64,000 nt of DNA from Methylobacterium radiotolerans JCM 2831 (GCF_000019725.1 NC_010505.1:2669001-2733000); one strand, 5' to 3'; shown: positions 23,698-33,857, counted from the stretch's first letter. Numbers and translations are program-made. The notes: generated by a model not told the origin, from the letters alone.

Positions 23698-26600
23698 ATG
23701 TTCACCTTCCTCGTCGGCCAGTCGGTCCGCAACCGCCTTCTCGTCCTCGCGCTGGCCGCGGTGCTGGTGCTCTACGGAGCCTTCTCCGCGACCAAGCTGC
23801 CGGTCGACGTCTTCCCCGACCTCAACCGTCCGACCGTCACCATCATGACGGAGGCGGAAGGATACGCGCCCCAGGAGGTCGAGCAACTCGTCACCTATCC
23901 CATCGAGACCCGGATGAACGGGCTGCCGGGGGTGAGCCGGGTGCGCTCGGTCTCGGGCGTGGGGCTATCGATCACCTACGTCGAGTTCGACTGGGGCACC
24001 GACATCTACCGGAATCGGCAGCAGGTCGCCGAGCGGCTCTCACTGGTGCAGGACCAACTCCCGCGGGGCGTCACGCCGGTGATGGGGCCGATCTCCTCCA
24101 TCATGGGCCAGATCCTGCTGGTGGCGGTGACCGGCGAGACCGCGAGCCCCATGCAGGTGCGCGAGGTCGCCGACTTCACCATCCGGCCCCGGCTGCTGAC
24201 CATCCCGGGCGTCGCCCAGGTCATCCCCATCGGCGGCGAGGTGCGCCAGTTCCGGGTCAGCCCGAACCCGGCGGCGATGCGCGCGCTCGGGGTGACGAAC
24301 GCCCAGCTTGAGACGGCGCTCGCCCAGTTCGGTAACAACGCCGGCGGCGGCTTCACCGACCAGAACGCGCGCGAGTACCTGATCCGGAACATCGGCCGGA
24401 CCATGCGCCTCGACGACCTGCGCAACCTCGTGGTCACGACGGTCAACGACGCGCCCGTGTACCTGCGCCAGCTCGGGGAAGTGTCCTTCGCCGCGAAGGT
24501 GAAGCGCGGCGACGCCGGCTACATGGCCAAGCCCGCGGTCATTGTCTCGGTCGAGAAGCAGCCGGACGTCGACACGGTACGGCTGACCCGCAACATCGAG
24601 ACCGCCCTGAAGGAGCTCAACCCGACACTGCCCGGCGGGATCAAGGCCGACCAGGACCTGTTCCGGCAGGCCGACTTCATCGAGACCTCGATCCGCAACG
24701 TCGAGCGCGTCCTCGTCGAGGCCGTGCTAGTGGTGGCGGTGGTGCTGTTCGCCTTCCTGTTGAATGTGCGCACCACGGCCATCTCGCTGCTCGCCATCCC
24801 GGTCTCCGTGCTGACGACCGCGGTGGTGTTCCACCTGTTCGGGCTGTCCATCAACACGATGACGCTGGGTGGGCTGGCCATCGCCATCGGCGAGCTCGTC
24901 GACGACGCGGTGGTCGACGTCGAGAACATCTACCGGCGGCTCGGCGAGAACCGGCGGGAGGGCAACCCGAGGAGCGTGTTCCAGGTGGTGGTCGAGGCCT
25001 CGAACGAGGTCCGCTCTGGCATCGTCTACGCGACGCTCATCATCATCCTGGTGTTCGTGCCGCTGTTCGCGCTCTCGGGCATTGAGGGCCGGCTCTTCGC
25101 GCCCCTGGGGCAGGCGTACATCATCTCGATCCTGGCGAGCCTGCTCACCTCCATAACCTTGACCCCGGTGCTGGCCTCGCTTCTGCTGCCTGGTCTGAAG
25201 AACCTGGAGGAGCACGACAGCCGCTTCCTCAAGCTGCTCAAGCGGGGCAACGCAGCCCTGCTGCGGGTCGCCTTCCGGCACCAGGGCCTGCTGGTCGGCA
25301 CCGTCGCCGTGGCGGTCGTCGCCGCGGGGGTCGCGGCCTGGAACCTGCCCCGGGCCTTCCTGCCGCCGTTCAACGAGGGCTCCTTCACGGTCAACATGAC
25401 CTTCAACCCGGGCATCTCGCTCGCCGAGAGCAACCGGGTCGGGCTGATCGCGGAAAAACTGCTGCTGGACATCTCGGGGGTGAAGGCGGTCGGCCGCCGG
25501 ACCGGCCGGGCCGAGCTCGACGAGCATGCCGAGGGCGTCCACGCCTCCGAGATCGAGGTGGCCCTCGACGAGGGACGGAAGCGGCCGAAGGAGGCGCTGG
25601 TCGCCGACATCCGCGGGCGCCTCGCCGCCCTGCCGGTGGCGGTGAACGTCGGCCAGCCGATCTCGCACCGGCTCGACCACATGCTCTCGGGTGTGCGCGC
25701 CGAGATCGCCCTGAAGGTCTACGGCGAGGACCTCGACGCCCTGCGGCGGGTGGCCAATTCCCTCCGGGACCGCTTGGCCGCGATTCCGAGCCTCGCCGAC
25801 TTGCAGGTCGAGCGGCAGGTGCGCATCCCGCAGCTTGAGGTGCGGGTCGACTACACCCGGGCGGCCCTCTACGGGGTGCAGCCCGCCGCGGTCGTCGAGC
25901 AGATCAGCCGCCTGTCGAACGGTCGCGTGGTCTCGACGGTGGTCGACGGCGTGCGCCGCTTCGACGTGGTGCTGCGCCTGTCCGAGGACCGCCGGACCAC
26001 GGCGGGACTGGGCGACCTTCTCCTGGAGACGCCCTCGGGCTGGGTGCCGGCCCGCCAGGTCGCCGACATCCGCGAGACGGACGGACCGAACCAGATCCTG
26101 CGCGAGAACGCCCGCCGCCGCATCGTCGTCCAGGCCAACACCGACGGCGGCAGCGACATGGCGACCATCGTCGCCGCCATCCGCGAGGCGGTGGCGAAGG
26201 AGCCGTTGCCGCCGGGCTTCTTCACCAGCCTGGAGGGGACATTCCAGGCGCAGGAGGAGGCGAGCCGGACCATCGCGGCGCTCTCGGCGCTGTCACTGGC
26301 CCTGGTCTTCGCCATCCTGTTCAGCCGCTACCGCTCGGCGGCGCTCGCCCTCATCATCATGGGCAACGTGCCCCTGGCCCTGATCGGCTCGGTCGCCGCC
26401 CTGTGGCTCGTCGGGCAGCCGCTTTCGGTGGCGTCGATGATCGGCTTCATCACGCTGACCGGCATCGCCGCGCGCAACGGCATCCTGAAGATCAGCCACT
26501 ACCTGAACCTGTCGCTGCACGAGGGCGTGCCGTTCGGGCCCGACCTCGTGGTGCGCGGCAGCCTGGAGCGTCTGACACCGGTGCTGATGACGGCGCTCTC

Positions 26601-26847
26601 GGCCGGCGTCGCCCTGGTGCCGCTGCTCTACGACGCGACGAGCCCGGGCAAGGAGATCCTGCACCCGGTGGCGGTGACGATCTTCGGCGGCCTCGTCAGC
26701 GCGACGCTGCTCGACACCTTCCTGACCCCGGTCCTGTTCCTACGCTTCGGACGCAGGCCCCTGGAGCGGCTGCGCGCCCTTCACGCCGAGGCGTCGGCCC
26801 ACCTATCCCCGGACGGCGCGCGCCCGCGCCCGGCCGAGGCCTACTGA
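23698..26847 (+). CDS. Heavy-metal efflux RND pump (CzcA/CusA family)
   Basis: A 1049-residue inner-membrane proton-driven pump: two sets of six membrane helices, each after a first helix and a large periplasmic domain. Family landmarks include [20 protein letters not shown] near the N-terminus, [20 protein letters not shown] in helix 4 (the acidic residues that carry protons) and [20 protein letters not shown] in the second half. The start is the ATG after CTGAGGAGG, 13 bases past the adaptor stop. The metal cannot be fixed from sequence: the neighbours point to copper or nickel/cobalt. No outer-membrane CusC/CzcC gene is present in the cluster. Confidence 0.92.
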   Translation: MFTFLVGQSVRNRLLVLALAAVLVLYGAFSATKLPVDVFPDLNRPTVTIMTEAEGYAPQEVEQLVTYPIETRMNGLPGVSRVRSVSGVGLSITYVEFDWGTDIYRNRQQVAERLSLVQDQLPRGVTPVMGPISSIMGQILLVAVTGETASPMQVREVADFTIRPRLLTIPGVAQVIPIGGEVRQFRVSPNPAAMRALGVTNAQLETALAQFGNNAGGGFTDQNAREYLIRNIGRTMRLDDLRNLVVTTVNDAPVYLRQLGEVSFAAKVKRGDAGYMAKPAVIVSVEKQPDVDTVRLTRNIETALKELNPTLPGGIKADQDLFRQADFIETSIRNVERVLVEAVLVVAVVLFAFLLNVRTTAISLLAIPVSVLTTAVVFHLFGLSINTMTLGGLAIAIGELVDDAVVDVENIYRRLGENRREGNPRSVFQVVVEASNEVRSGIVYATLIIILVFVPLFALSGIEGRLFAPLGQAYIISILASLLTSITLTPVLASLLLPGLKNLEEHDSRFLKLLKRGNAALLRVAFRHQGLLVGTVAVAVVAAGVAAWNLPRAFLPPFNEGSFTVNMTFNPGISLAESNRVGLIAEKLLLDISGVKAVGRRTGRAELDEHAEGVHASEIEVALDEGRKRPKEALVADIRGRLAALPVAVNVGQPISHRLDHMLSGVRAEIALKVYGEDLDALRRVANSLRDRLAAIPSLADLQVERQVRIPQLEVRVDYTRAALYGVQPAAVVEQISRLSNGRVVSTVVDGVRRFDVVLRLSEDRRTTAGLGDLLLETPSGWVPARQVADIRETDGPNQILRENARRRIVVQANTDGGSDMATIVAAIREAVAKEPLPPGFFTSLEGTFQAQEEASRTIAALSALSLALVFAILFSRYRSAALALIIMGNVPLALIGSVAALWLVGQPLSVASMIGFITLTGIAARNGILKISHYLNLSLHEGVPFGPDLVVRGSLERLTPVLMTALSAGVALVPLLYDATSPGKEILHPVAVTIFGGLVSATLLDTFLTPVLFLRFGRRPLERLRALHAEASAHLSPDGARPRPAEAY

Positions 26848-26871
26848 CCCTCTCATCCCAGGAGACCCACG

Positions 26872-27237
26872 ATGATCCTACCCAGGCTGGCCTTGATCAC
26901 CGCCCTTCTCACGGCGTCGGCCGTCTGCGCCCACGAGACCGCCGGCCAGCACGGCGGCCGGGTGACGGACGCCGGCAAGTTCCACGTCGAGCTCGTCGCC
27001 AAGGGCGAGACCGTCGATGTCTTCCTATCCGACGAGGGTCAGAAGCCCGTCCCCGCGGCCGGCTTCAAGGGCACCGCCATCCTCGTCGTCGGCGGCAAGC
27101 CGGCCCGCGTGCCCCTGGAGCCCGCCGACGGCAACCGCATGACCGGAAAGGCCGCGACGGCGCTCGGCGACAGCCCGAAGGGCGCCGTGCAGCTCACCGG
27201 CCCCGACGGCGAAACCGCCAGCGGCAAATTCAACTGA
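26872..27237 (+). CDS. Exported protein of unknown function in the metal cluster
   Basis: A 121-residue protein with a cleavable signal (MILPRLALITALLTASAVCA) followed by HETAGQHGGRV. The rest looks like a small beta-sandwich (FHVELVAKGETVDVFLSDEG, GFKGTAILVVGGKPARVPLE). Proteins of this shape are often found after RND metal pumps; the role is unknown. It is 24 bases downstream of the pump gene. Confidence 0.7.
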   Translation: MILPRLALITALLTASAVCAHETAGQHGGRVTDAGKFHVELVAKGETVDVFLSDEGQKPVPAAGFKGTAILVVGGKPARVPLEPADGNRMTGKAATALGDSPKGAVQLTGPDGETASGKFN

Positions 27238-27257
27238 CCCCCAGCATCGTGAGGACC

Positions 27258-27665
27258 ATGCACATGACCCGCATCCACACCGTCGTCGCCGCCGCGCTGC
27301 TGTCGACCGGGCTGGCCGGCGCCGCCCTCGCGCAGGGCATGCATGATCACGGCTCCATGTCCGGCAAGGACATGGGCTCGATGGGTTCGATGAAGCCGGA
27401 CCCGAAGGACAACGCCTCGACCAAGGACTTCAAGGCCGCTGACATGGCGATGATGAAGGACATGGACGTCGCCTACACGGGCGACCCGGACGTGGACTTC
27501 CGCACGCACATGATCCCGCACCACAAGGGCGCGGTCGCCATGGCCAAGGTGGCGCTGAAGCACGCCAAGGACCCGGCCACCAAGGCGATGGCCCAGAAGA
27601 TCATCGACGACCAGACCACGGAGATCTCCGACATGGAGGCGTGGCTGAAGGCGCACGGCAAGTAG
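27258..27665 (+). CDS. DUF305 exported protein
   Basis: A 135-residue protein with a signal peptide ending near ALAQ, a Met/His/Gly-rich linker (MHDHGSMSGKDMGSMGSM) and a DUF305 four-helix domain carrying DFRTHMIPHHKGAVAMAKVA. The M-I-P-H-H motif is the family's hallmark and a likely copper site. ATG at 27264 is an alternative start. Its place between two other exported metal-binding proteins supports a periplasmic copper-handling role. Confidence 0.85.
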   Translation: MHMTRIHTVVAAALLSTGLAGAALAQGMHDHGSMSGKDMGSMGSMKPDPKDNASTKDFKAADMAMMKDMDVAYTGDPDVDFRTHMIPHHKGAVAMAKVALKHAKDPATKAMAQKIIDDQTTEISDMEAWLKAHGK

Positions 27666-27724
27666 GCTCCGAGCCAACTTCCCGGAACGCCGGGGTGCAA
27701 ACGGACCATCGAAGGAGAACGAAC

Positions 27725-27904
27725 ATGAAGCGTCTCATGACCGCCGCCGCCCTCATCGCCCTCTCGCTGACCCCGGCCATGGCGGCCGGGTGCTGCGGCA
27801 AGTCCGGAAAGGGGATGTGTGCCAAGCCGCCGGCGTCGATGTCCATGAAGGGCGGCAAGAAGGGCTGCTGCTGCGAGGGAATGGGCAAGTCGATGAGGAT
27901 GTGA
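27725..27904 (+). CDS. Exported Cys/Met-rich peptide
   Basis: A 59-residue precursor: signal peptide (MKRLMTAAALIALSLTPAMA), then CCGKSGKGMCAKPPASMSMK and KKGCCCEGMGKSMRM. Six cysteines and seven methionines (counting both segments) in under 40 mature residues fit a soft-metal scavenger. A good Shine-Dalgarno (GAAGGAGAA) precedes the ATG. It ends the plus-strand metal gene run. Confidence 0.65.
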   Translation: MKRLMTAAALIALSLTPAMAAGCCGKSGKGMCAKPPASMSMKGGKKGCCCEGMGKSMRM

Positions 27905-27943
27905 GGCGGCCGTCCGGGCATTGCGAGCGGGGCCGTCCCGTCC

Positions 27944-28417
27944 TCAACGCTTTGCCCGGGCCTTCCCGCGAGGCGCCGGGGGTGCCGACGCCGTCGGGGC
28001 GGGGGACGCGTGGCAGGCCGGGACGTCCGCCCCGGTCTCCAGGCTGGCGATGATCGGGCAGTCCGGTCGCCCGTCGCCGTCGCAGGCGTCCGCCAGGGTG
28101 CGCAGGGCATCGGCCATCTCGTTGAGTTGGCGGGCGCGATCCTCAAGCTCCCGGACGTGCGCCCTGGCGATGGCCTTCACGTCGGCGTTGCTCCGGCCGG
28201 GGTCGCTCCAGAGGCCGAGCAGTACCCTGATGCGCTCCAGGGAGAAGCCGAGGTCCCGGGCGTGCCGAATGAAGCCGAGCCGGTGCAGGTCGGCGGCGCC
28301 GTAGTCCCGGTAGCCGCTGTCCCGCCGGTCGGCCGGGGGCACGAGGCCGATGCTCTCGTAGTGCCGGATCATCTTGGCCGAAACCCCGGAGGCCCGGGCA
28401 GCCTGGCCGATGTTCAT
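27944..28417 (-). CDS. MerR-family regulator, Cu(I)-sensing CueR/HmrR type
   Basis: A 157-residue activator: a MerR winged helix (MNIGQAARASGVSAKMIRHY), a dimerisation helix and a metal loop with two Cys separated by seven residues (CDGDGRPDC), the spacing of CueR Cys112/Cys120. The fingerprint fits monovalent Cu(I)/Ag(I) sensors rather than Hg or Zn sensors. The C-terminal tail is Pro/Ala-rich with one extra Cys-His. It is divergent from the glutaredoxin-MauE gene, with an operator between them. Confidence 0.88.
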   Translation of the reverse strand: MNIGQAARASGVSAKMIRHYESIGLVPPADRRDSGYRDYGAADLHRLGFIRHARDLGFSLERIRVLLGLWSDPGRSNADVKAIARAHVRELEDRARQLNEMADALRTLADACDGDGRPDCPIIASLETGADVPACHASPAPTASAPPAPRGKARAKR

Positions 28418-28435
28418 GACGGAACCAACCCCGTG

Positions 28436-28460
28436 TTGACCTTACTATGATGGGAAGGTT
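28436..28460 (+). promoter_or_regulatory. CueR/HmrR-type operator at the regulator gene
   Basis: TTGACC is followed by a dyad, ACCTTACTATGATGGGAAGGT, closely matching the Cu(I) MerR operator. It lies in the divergent region before the regulator gene and the glutaredoxin-MauE gene, so it could control both. Confidence 0.65.
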
Positions 28461-28558
28461 CACAACCTTCCGCAACCCATGACGAGCGACCACGCCCGCC
28501 GCCCCGCACCGGGAGCGCGCAGGACGGGACCGGTCCATCGTCCCATTCGGAGCTTCCG

Positions 28559-29308
28559 ATGCAAGCCACCGCCAGCCGCAAAGCCGTCCTCTATCGGATG
28601 GTCACCCCCGAACACACCTGCCCGTACGGCCTGAAGGCCAAGGATCTTCTCGAACGCCAGGGCTTCGAGGTCGAGGACCACCTCCTGACCGACCGGGCGC
28701 AGACGGACCGCTTCAAGGCCGAGCACCAGGTCAAGTCCACGCCTCAGACCTTCATCAACGGCGAGCGCGTCGGCGGCTTCGACGACCTGCAGCGGCAATT
28801 CGGCAAGGCGGCCAACGACCCGAACGCCACGACCTACACGCCCGTCATCGCCGTGTTCTCGATGACTGCGCTGATGGCGCTGGCGGCGAGCTACGCCGTG
28901 TACGGCACGCCGCTGACGATGCGCGCGGCCGAGTGGTTCATCGCCTTCAGCATGTGCGTGCTGGCGCTCCTCAAGCTGCAGGACGTCGAGAGCTTCTCGT
29001 CGATGTTCCTGGGCTACGACCTGCTCGGACGGCGCTGGGTGCGCTATGCCTATGCCTACCCGTTCCTGGAGGGCATCGCCGGCGTGCTGATGGTCGCGGG
29101 CGCCCTGAACTGGATCTCGATCCCGGTGGCGCTGTTCATCGGCACGGTCGGGGCGGTCTCGGTGTTCAAGGCCGTCTACGTCGACAAGCGCGACATCAAG
29201 TGCGCCTGCGTCGGCGGGTCGAGCAAGGTGCCTCTCGGCTTCGTCTCGCTGACCGAGAACGTGATGATGGTCGCCATGGCCGTCTGGATGCTGGCGGTGC
29301 ACCATTGA
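28559..29308 (+). CDS. Glutaredoxin-MauE fusion membrane protein
   Basis: A 249-residue protein. Residues 1-85 are a glutaredoxin fold (AVLYRMVTPEHTCPYGLKAK with a single active-site-like Cys-Pro-Tyr, then VKSTPQTFINGERVGGFDDL with the cis-Pro). Residues 95-249 form a MauE/DoxX-like four-helix membrane domain (AAEWFIAFSMCVLALLKLQD, RYAYAYPFLEGIAGVLMVAG) ending with KCACVGGSSKVPLGFVSLTE. MauE domains take part in disulfide exchange across the membrane. Placed in a copper cluster, it may reduce or shuttle thiols. The function is inferred. Confidence 0.82.
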   Translation: MQATASRKAVLYRMVTPEHTCPYGLKAKDLLERQGFEVEDHLLTDRAQTDRFKAEHQVKSTPQTFINGERVGGFDDLQRQFGKAANDPNATTYTPVIAVFSMTALMALAASYAVYGTPLTMRAAEWFIAFSMCVLALLKLQDVESFSSMFLGYDLLGRRWVRYAYAYPFLEGIAGVLMVAGALNWISIPVALFIGTVGAVSVFKAVYVDKRDIKCACVGGSSKVPLGFVSLTENVMMVAMAVWMLAVHH

Positions 29309-30054
29309 GCGCCGCCTTCGCCGCCCCAGGCTGGCTCCACGCGCTGGCCGTCGCGTCCCTGCTGCTCGGTGCCGCCTGCTCGCTCCTCCTGTCGGTGCAA
29401 GTGATCCGTCACCCGCAGCACATGGCGGTGATGAACGTCGTCTGGCCGGTCTGCGCCCTGTTCGGCACGCTCGCCGTGGTGTGGGCCTACTACCGCTACG
29501 GGCGGCTCGCCACGATGGAGGCGCACCACCACGCGATGGAGCGGGACGAGAAGCCCCCGAACATGACGCGGACGCCGTTCCCGGTGATGGTCGGCAAGGG
29601 CGCGCTCCACTGCGGCAGCGGCTGCATGCTGGGCGACGTCGCCGCCGAGTGGCTGGCCTTCCTAGTGCCGGCGGTGGCGGTCTGGTTCGGCTGGCACTCG
29701 CTGTTCGAGGAGAAGATGTACGCGGTCTGGATCCTGGACTTCGTGTTCGCCTACGCGCTCGGCATCGTGTTCCAGTATTATGCCATCGTGCCGATGCGGG
29801 GGCTGTCGCCCGGCGAGGGACTGGTCGCAGCCGTGAAGGCCGACACCCTGTCGCTGATCTCGTGGCAGGTCGGCATGTACGGGTTCATGGCCTTCGCCCA
29901 GTTCTACCTGTTCCCGCACCTCGCGGGGGACCGGGCGTCGGTGAACTCGGTCGAGTTCTGGTTCGCGATGCAGGTCGCCATGGTGGCGGGCTTCCTCACC
30001 AGCTACCCGGTCAACTGGTGGCTCGTGAGCTCCGGCGTCAAAGAGCGGATGTAG
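29305..30054 (+). CDS. DUF4396 polytopic membrane protein
   Basis: A 249-residue membrane protein from a TTG overlapping the previous TGA (TTGA), so translation is coupled. Helices include LHALAVASLLLGAACSLLLS and VMNVVWPVCALFGTLAVVWA. Conserved-looking motifs are ALHCGSGCMLGDVAAEW and SYPVNWWLVSSGVKERM, which fit the DUF4396 family often found with copper-handling genes. There is no ATG before the first helix, which supports the TTG. Confidence 0.8.
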   Translation: MSAAFAAPGWLHALAVASLLLGAACSLLLSVQVIRHPQHMAVMNVVWPVCALFGTLAVVWAYYRYGRLATMEAHHHAMERDEKPPNMTRTPFPVMVGKGALHCGSGCMLGDVAAEWLAFLVPAVAVWFGWHSLFEEKMYAVWILDFVFAYALGIVFQYYAIVPMRGLSPGEGLVAAVKADTLSLISWQVGMYGFMAFAQFYLFPHLAGDRASVNSVEFWFAMQVAMVAGFLTSYPVNWWLVSSGVKERM

Positions 30055-30429
30055 CTCGGATGTCTGGTTTATGATTTTGACGCTCGAAAGCCGACTGGTG
30101 GAAAACCACCCCAAGCGGTCCTACGGCTTCCGACCCAACCCAGCCACTCGGACCACCGTCGGCGCCGCCCAAAAGCAGCCATCCAGCGACTGTCATGACA
30201 CTTCCGACCGGCATGGTGGAACGAGCAACCTGGTGAGCCTGATCCTCAGGGAGCCCAGCGAGTTCGTCATCCAGTGCGGCATCTACCCGAAGATGAAGCT
30301 TGCCCTCCACATTCACTAGATTGCTACTATTGGTTGTTATACGGGGCGGCAAAGTTGTGGCGGGTGCGATCAAGCGTCTCATCGCTTGCGTGACGCCCGC
30401 TTAACCAAATTCCCCCTTTCATCGCACTC
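30055..30429. other. Intergenic stretch upstream of the chemoreceptor, no gene
   Basis: No coding frame is convincing. The DNA is less GC-rich than its neighbours and holds copy B of the dispersed repeat. Confidence 0.4.
30100..30141. repeat. Dispersed intergenic repeat, copy B
   Basis: GGAAAACCACCCCAAGCGGT followed by TTCCGACCCAACC shares a core of about 40 bases with copies at 37493 and 40415. All are in non-coding gaps. It is probably a short palindromic or mobile repeat of the genome. Confidence 0.55.
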
Positions 30430-32433
30430 GTGCCGTCGTGGCACGTGGAGACATCTGCGGTGCCGCTCTTCGACGCCAACCTGCGTGCCTTGATGGCGGC
30501 TATCGACAAGTCTAGGGCTCGGATCGAGTTCGCCCCTGATGGGACCGTTCTCGCCGCCAACGACCTGTTCCTCGTTCTGATGGGCTACAGCCTTGCGGAG
30601 GTGAAGGGGCAGCATCACACCTTGTTCGTCCCAGCAGCTGAGCGTGACGGCGAGGCATACCGCACGTTCTGGGCCGCCCTGCGGCGTGGCGAGGCGCAGA
30701 CACACGAGTTCAAGCGCATCGCCAAGGACGGTCGTACCGTCTGGATCCAAGCAACGTACAATCCCGTGCTCGACCGCAACGGGCGCGTCGCGCGGATCGT
30801 CAAGCTCGCCACGGACGTCACGGCGCAGGTGCTGCGCAACATCGATCATGATGGACAGCTCGATGCCTTGCACCGATCGCAGGCAGTGATCGAGTTCACC
30901 CTCGACGGCACAATCCTGACCGCCAACCAAAACTTCCTCGACGCCGTCGGCTATAGTCTGGATGAGGTGAAGGGCCGCCACCACGGCTTGTTCGTCGAGG
31001 CCACCGAGCGGGCGGGAACGGGGTATCGCGAATTCTGGGCGCGCCTCGCGCGTGGAGAGTTCGCCTCAGGCGAGTACCGGCGCATCGCCAAGGGAGGTCG
31101 CGAGGTGTGGATCCAGGCGACCTACAATCCGATTCGGGATCGAAACGGCCAGCCGGTGAAAGTGGTCAAGTTCGCAACCGACATCACGGCGCAGAAGTTG
31201 CAGACCACCGACGCGACGGGGCAGCTCGCCGCCGTCAATCGGTCACAAGCGGTGATCCAATTCGCCCCCGACGGAACGGTGCTCGATGCCAACGCGAACT
31301 TCCTCAAGGCAGTTGGCTATCGGATCGAGGAGATCCGAGGGCAGCACCACGCCATGTTCGTCGAGCCTGGCTACGCGAAGACGTCGGAGTATGCAGCATT
31401 CTGGGACCGGCTGCGGGCGGGTGAGTTCGCCACCGGCATGTTCCAGCGCTTCGGCAAGGGCAATCGGAATGTCTGGATCCAGGCGAGCTACAACCCGATC
31501 TTCGACCCGAACGGCCGGCTGACCAAGATCGTCAAGTACGCCACGGACGTGACTGCCAACATGGACGCCCGCTCGGTCGCCATAGAGGCGGCCGAGGAGA
31601 CCATCGACAACGTCCAGGCGGTCACCGACGCGGCCGAGACCATGAACGCCGCTGCGTTGGAGATCTCGCGCAGTATGGCGCAGTCGAAGACCGTCGTCGA
31701 CGACATCCACGGACGTGCCGGCGAAGCCAATGCCGCCACGGAACGCCTGCAGGCCGCCGCCAGCGCGATGGACGGCGTTGGGGCTGTGATCGCGGGCATC
31801 GCCCAGCAGATCAACTTGTTGGCCCTGAACGCGACGATCGAGGCGGCACGGGCCGGATCGGCCGGCAAGGGCTTCGCCGTGGTTGCGACTGAGGTGAAGG
31901 AGCTTGCCAGTCAGGCGGCCGCGGCTACAGCCCGGATCAGCGGAGAGGTCGCCGGCATGCAAGCCGTGTCGTCCGAGGTGGCGGCCAACCTGACGACCAT
32001 CACCGCGGCGATCGATACGATCAGCGCCTACGTCGACGGGGTCAGTGGCTCGATGGACGAGCAGACGCGTGCGACGGCGGAAATCCTGACCAGCATGCGC
32101 CAGGCGGCCAGTGGTGTATCGAGCATCAGCACCAGCCTGGACAACTGGACCGTCGGCATGGAGGAGCGGCGCAACGAGCGCCGGACCCGCGTCTTGCTTC
32201 CAGCGACCATCAACGTGCCTGGCGGCGGTTCGATCGCTTGCTCGATCCGCGATCTCTCGAACGGCGGCGCACGGCTCCATGTCCGGATGCACGCTCAGGT
32301 TCCGGATCGGTTCGACCTGACCGTCGATGCCGACGGGCGGCGGTTTAGCTGTGATATCCGGCACCGCTCCGGTACCAGCATCAACGTGCAGTTTCGCTCG
32401 GCCATCCCAGATGCGATGACACGCGTGGCGTGA
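30430..32433 (+). CDS. Soluble chemoreceptor: three PAS domains, MCP signalling domain and PilZ
   Basis: A 667-residue protein without membrane segments. Three tandem PAS domains (about 25-140, 145-260 and 265-380) each open with (I)EF.PDGT(I/V)L.AN and end in (V)W.Q..YNP..D.NG, a pattern of haem- or FAD-binding aerotaxis sensors. The MCP signalling tip is [20 protein letters not shown] (about 465). The last 100 residues contain RRNERRTRV and a D-L-S-NGGA motif, typical of a PilZ c-di-GMP-binding domain. It would link an internal redox or oxygen cue and c-di-GMP to chemotaxis. The start is GTG; a later start is possible. Confidence 0.9.
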   Translation: MPSWHVETSAVPLFDANLRALMAAIDKSRARIEFAPDGTVLAANDLFLVLMGYSLAEVKGQHHTLFVPAAERDGEAYRTFWAALRRGEAQTHEFKRIAKDGRTVWIQATYNPVLDRNGRVARIVKLATDVTAQVLRNIDHDGQLDALHRSQAVIEFTLDGTILTANQNFLDAVGYSLDEVKGRHHGLFVEATERAGTGYREFWARLARGEFASGEYRRIAKGGREVWIQATYNPIRDRNGQPVKVVKFATDITAQKLQTTDATGQLAAVNRSQAVIQFAPDGTVLDANANFLKAVGYRIEEIRGQHHAMFVEPGYAKTSEYAAFWDRLRAGEFATGMFQRFGKGNRNVWIQASYNPIFDPNGRLTKIVKYATDVTANMDARSVAIEAAEETIDNVQAVTDAAETMNAAALEISRSMAQSKTVVDDIHGRAGEANAATERLQAAASAMDGVGAVIAGIAQQINLLALNATIEAARAGSAGKGFAVVATEVKELASQAAAATARISGEVAGMQAVSSEVAANLTTITAAIDTISAYVDGVSGSMDEQTRATAEILTSMRQAASGVSSISTSLDNWTVGMEERRNERRTRVLLPATINVPGGGSIACSIRDLSNGGARLHVRMHAQVPDRFDLTVDADGRRFSCDIRHRSGTSINVQFRSAIPDAMTRVA

Positions 32434-32821
32434 TGGTTCGGCGAGAGCCGCTTACTCGGCTTTCGCTTCAACGGATCAGGCGACACGCTGCCCCCTTCGC
32501 TTCCATCGCAACTCCAGGCAGGTGTGAGCGACGGGTCGAAACCCGCGCACGAGACCGGGGTCGAGCCGCCTATCATGTTCTCCAGGATGGCGTAGGCCTT
32601 CGCTGTTTCCATGCACGTCGGATTGCAGACTTTGAACCGGTTCACCGTGTCCGCTTCAGCCAGTTTGCGTCTCCAGAGCGGATCGTCGCAAAACCACCCT
32701 GTCCAGTCATTCTGCACCCGACTCAACTAAGTCATTCACATACAGCCATGCGGATCCCGAAAGCGGACGCATGTTTCGCGGTGTCACGATGCGTCAAAGG
32801 CTTTACTGCGCTGATCAGAGC
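32434..32821. other. Intergenic stretch, no gene seen
   Basis: A short hairpin with a weak T-tract (AGCCG/CGGCT, 32446-32461) follows the chemoreceptor and may end its transcript. The remaining sequence has no convincing gene on either strand. Confidence 0.4.
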
Positions 32822-33604
32822 CTATCGCTCGACTTTCTGCCGTGTCGAAACCCGACCCCCATTCAGCCTGCGCAACGATACCTGAAGACGCGCTTCCGAT
32901 GCTTTGATCTCACTTAGGGCGTGGTGCGTGTAGTGAACGTGCGCCTCAGCGGCATTGGCGGCTTCCTCCGCATTTCCGGCCAGCACGCTCTCGAAGATCG
33001 CCCGATGTTGCGCACGCAGTTGGTCGCGCGTCTCCGGACGGGAGAACAAGGTCTCGCGGTTCTCGATCACACCCTGACGGAGCAGGCCGGACAACGCCCG
33101 CATCGTGTGCAGAACGACGAGGTTGTGGCTCGCCTCGTAGACCGCGATGTGCAGGTCGACATCCGCCTCCGCCTCCTCGCGCCGGACGCCGCTCTCGTGA
33201 GCGCGGTCGATGCGATCCATACAGAGGCTGAGCCGCTCGCGATCGACGCTGTTCGCGCGTTCGGCCGCGAGGCGGGCCGCTAGCCGTTCGGTCGTCGCCC
33301 GGAACTCCAGGTAATCGTCCACGACCTCCGCATGGGAGGCGATGAGCGCGATCAGCGGGTCCGTGATCCCGCGGCCGAGGGCGGCCACCGAGCGTCCGGT
33401 GGGCGTTTGGACGATGAGGCCTTCGTCCTCCAGGATCTTGATGCCCTGTCGCAAGGTCGGGCGCGACACGTTGAGCTGCACGGCCAGATCACGCTCGGGC
33501 AGTAGATGATCGCCCGGGCTGAGAGAACCCTCGCGGATCAGGTCCTTCAGGTGGCGCGCTGTGCTCTCGGCAGCGCTCGCCCCCTTGATCGAGTCCTCCT
33601 CCAT
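32822..33604 (-). CDS. lldR: GntR/FadR-family regulator, LldR-like
   Basis: A 260-residue regulator: an N-terminal winged helix (LLPERDLAVQLNVSRPTLRQ, then LEDEGLIVQTPTGRSVA) and a C-terminal helical FCD ligand domain with the metal-binding Asp-His-His pattern (DVDLHIAVYEASHN, then QHRAIFESVLAGN and HVHYT). Divergent placement from the lactate permease and dehydrogenase marks it as the lactate-responsive regulator. The start is placed at MEEDSIKG; upstream residues look non-coding. Gene symbol is from context and family. Confidence 0.82.
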   Translation of the reverse strand: MEEDSIKGASAAESTARHLKDLIREGSLSPGDHLLPERDLAVQLNVSRPTLRQGIKILEDEGLIVQTPTGRSVAALGRGITDPLIALIASHAEVVDDYLEFRATTERLAARLAAERANSVDRERLSLCMDRIDRAHESGVRREEAEADVDLHIAVYEASHNLVVLHTMRALSGLLRQGVIENRETLFSRPETRDQLRAQHRAIFESVLAGNAEEAANAAEAHVHYTHHALSEIKASEARLQVSLRRLNGGRVSTRQKVER

Positions 33605-33684
33605 CTCCCGCTCCCACTCACCCGTACCAACCCGCCCCGCCTGACAACTGTAGCTCGGGCAAGCGCCATGTCCAGTTGACACGA

Positions 33685-33705
33685 TTGGTAAAATTGTTTT
33701 ACCAC
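33685..33705. promoter_or_regulatory. Operator between lldR and lldP
   Basis: TTGGTAAAATTGTTTTACCA has perfect 7-bp arms (GGTAAAA/TTTTACC) around a 3-base centre. FadR-subfamily GntR proteins bind T-GGT-N-ACC-A type dyads, so this is the expected LldR site controlling both divergent transcripts. Confidence 0.7.
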
Positions 33706-33857
33706 CAGATCGCCTGCGGTTTAATAATAAGCCCTGGCGTCGGTTCAGCTCGGTGAAGGCGGCCCTGGTTCTGCGCGCGTACGCCACACGCGCGGGGCGA
33801 CGATGGGTGCTGGCTCGATCACGGCTCGGATCGGACCACCATCGGGAGGACCACGCC

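Noticed and set aside
32295..32726. A 143-residue minus-strand frame overlapping the soluble receptor's end.
   Set aside because: The half within the receptor gene is a shadow, and the remainder has no supporting Shine-Dalgarno or family pattern.
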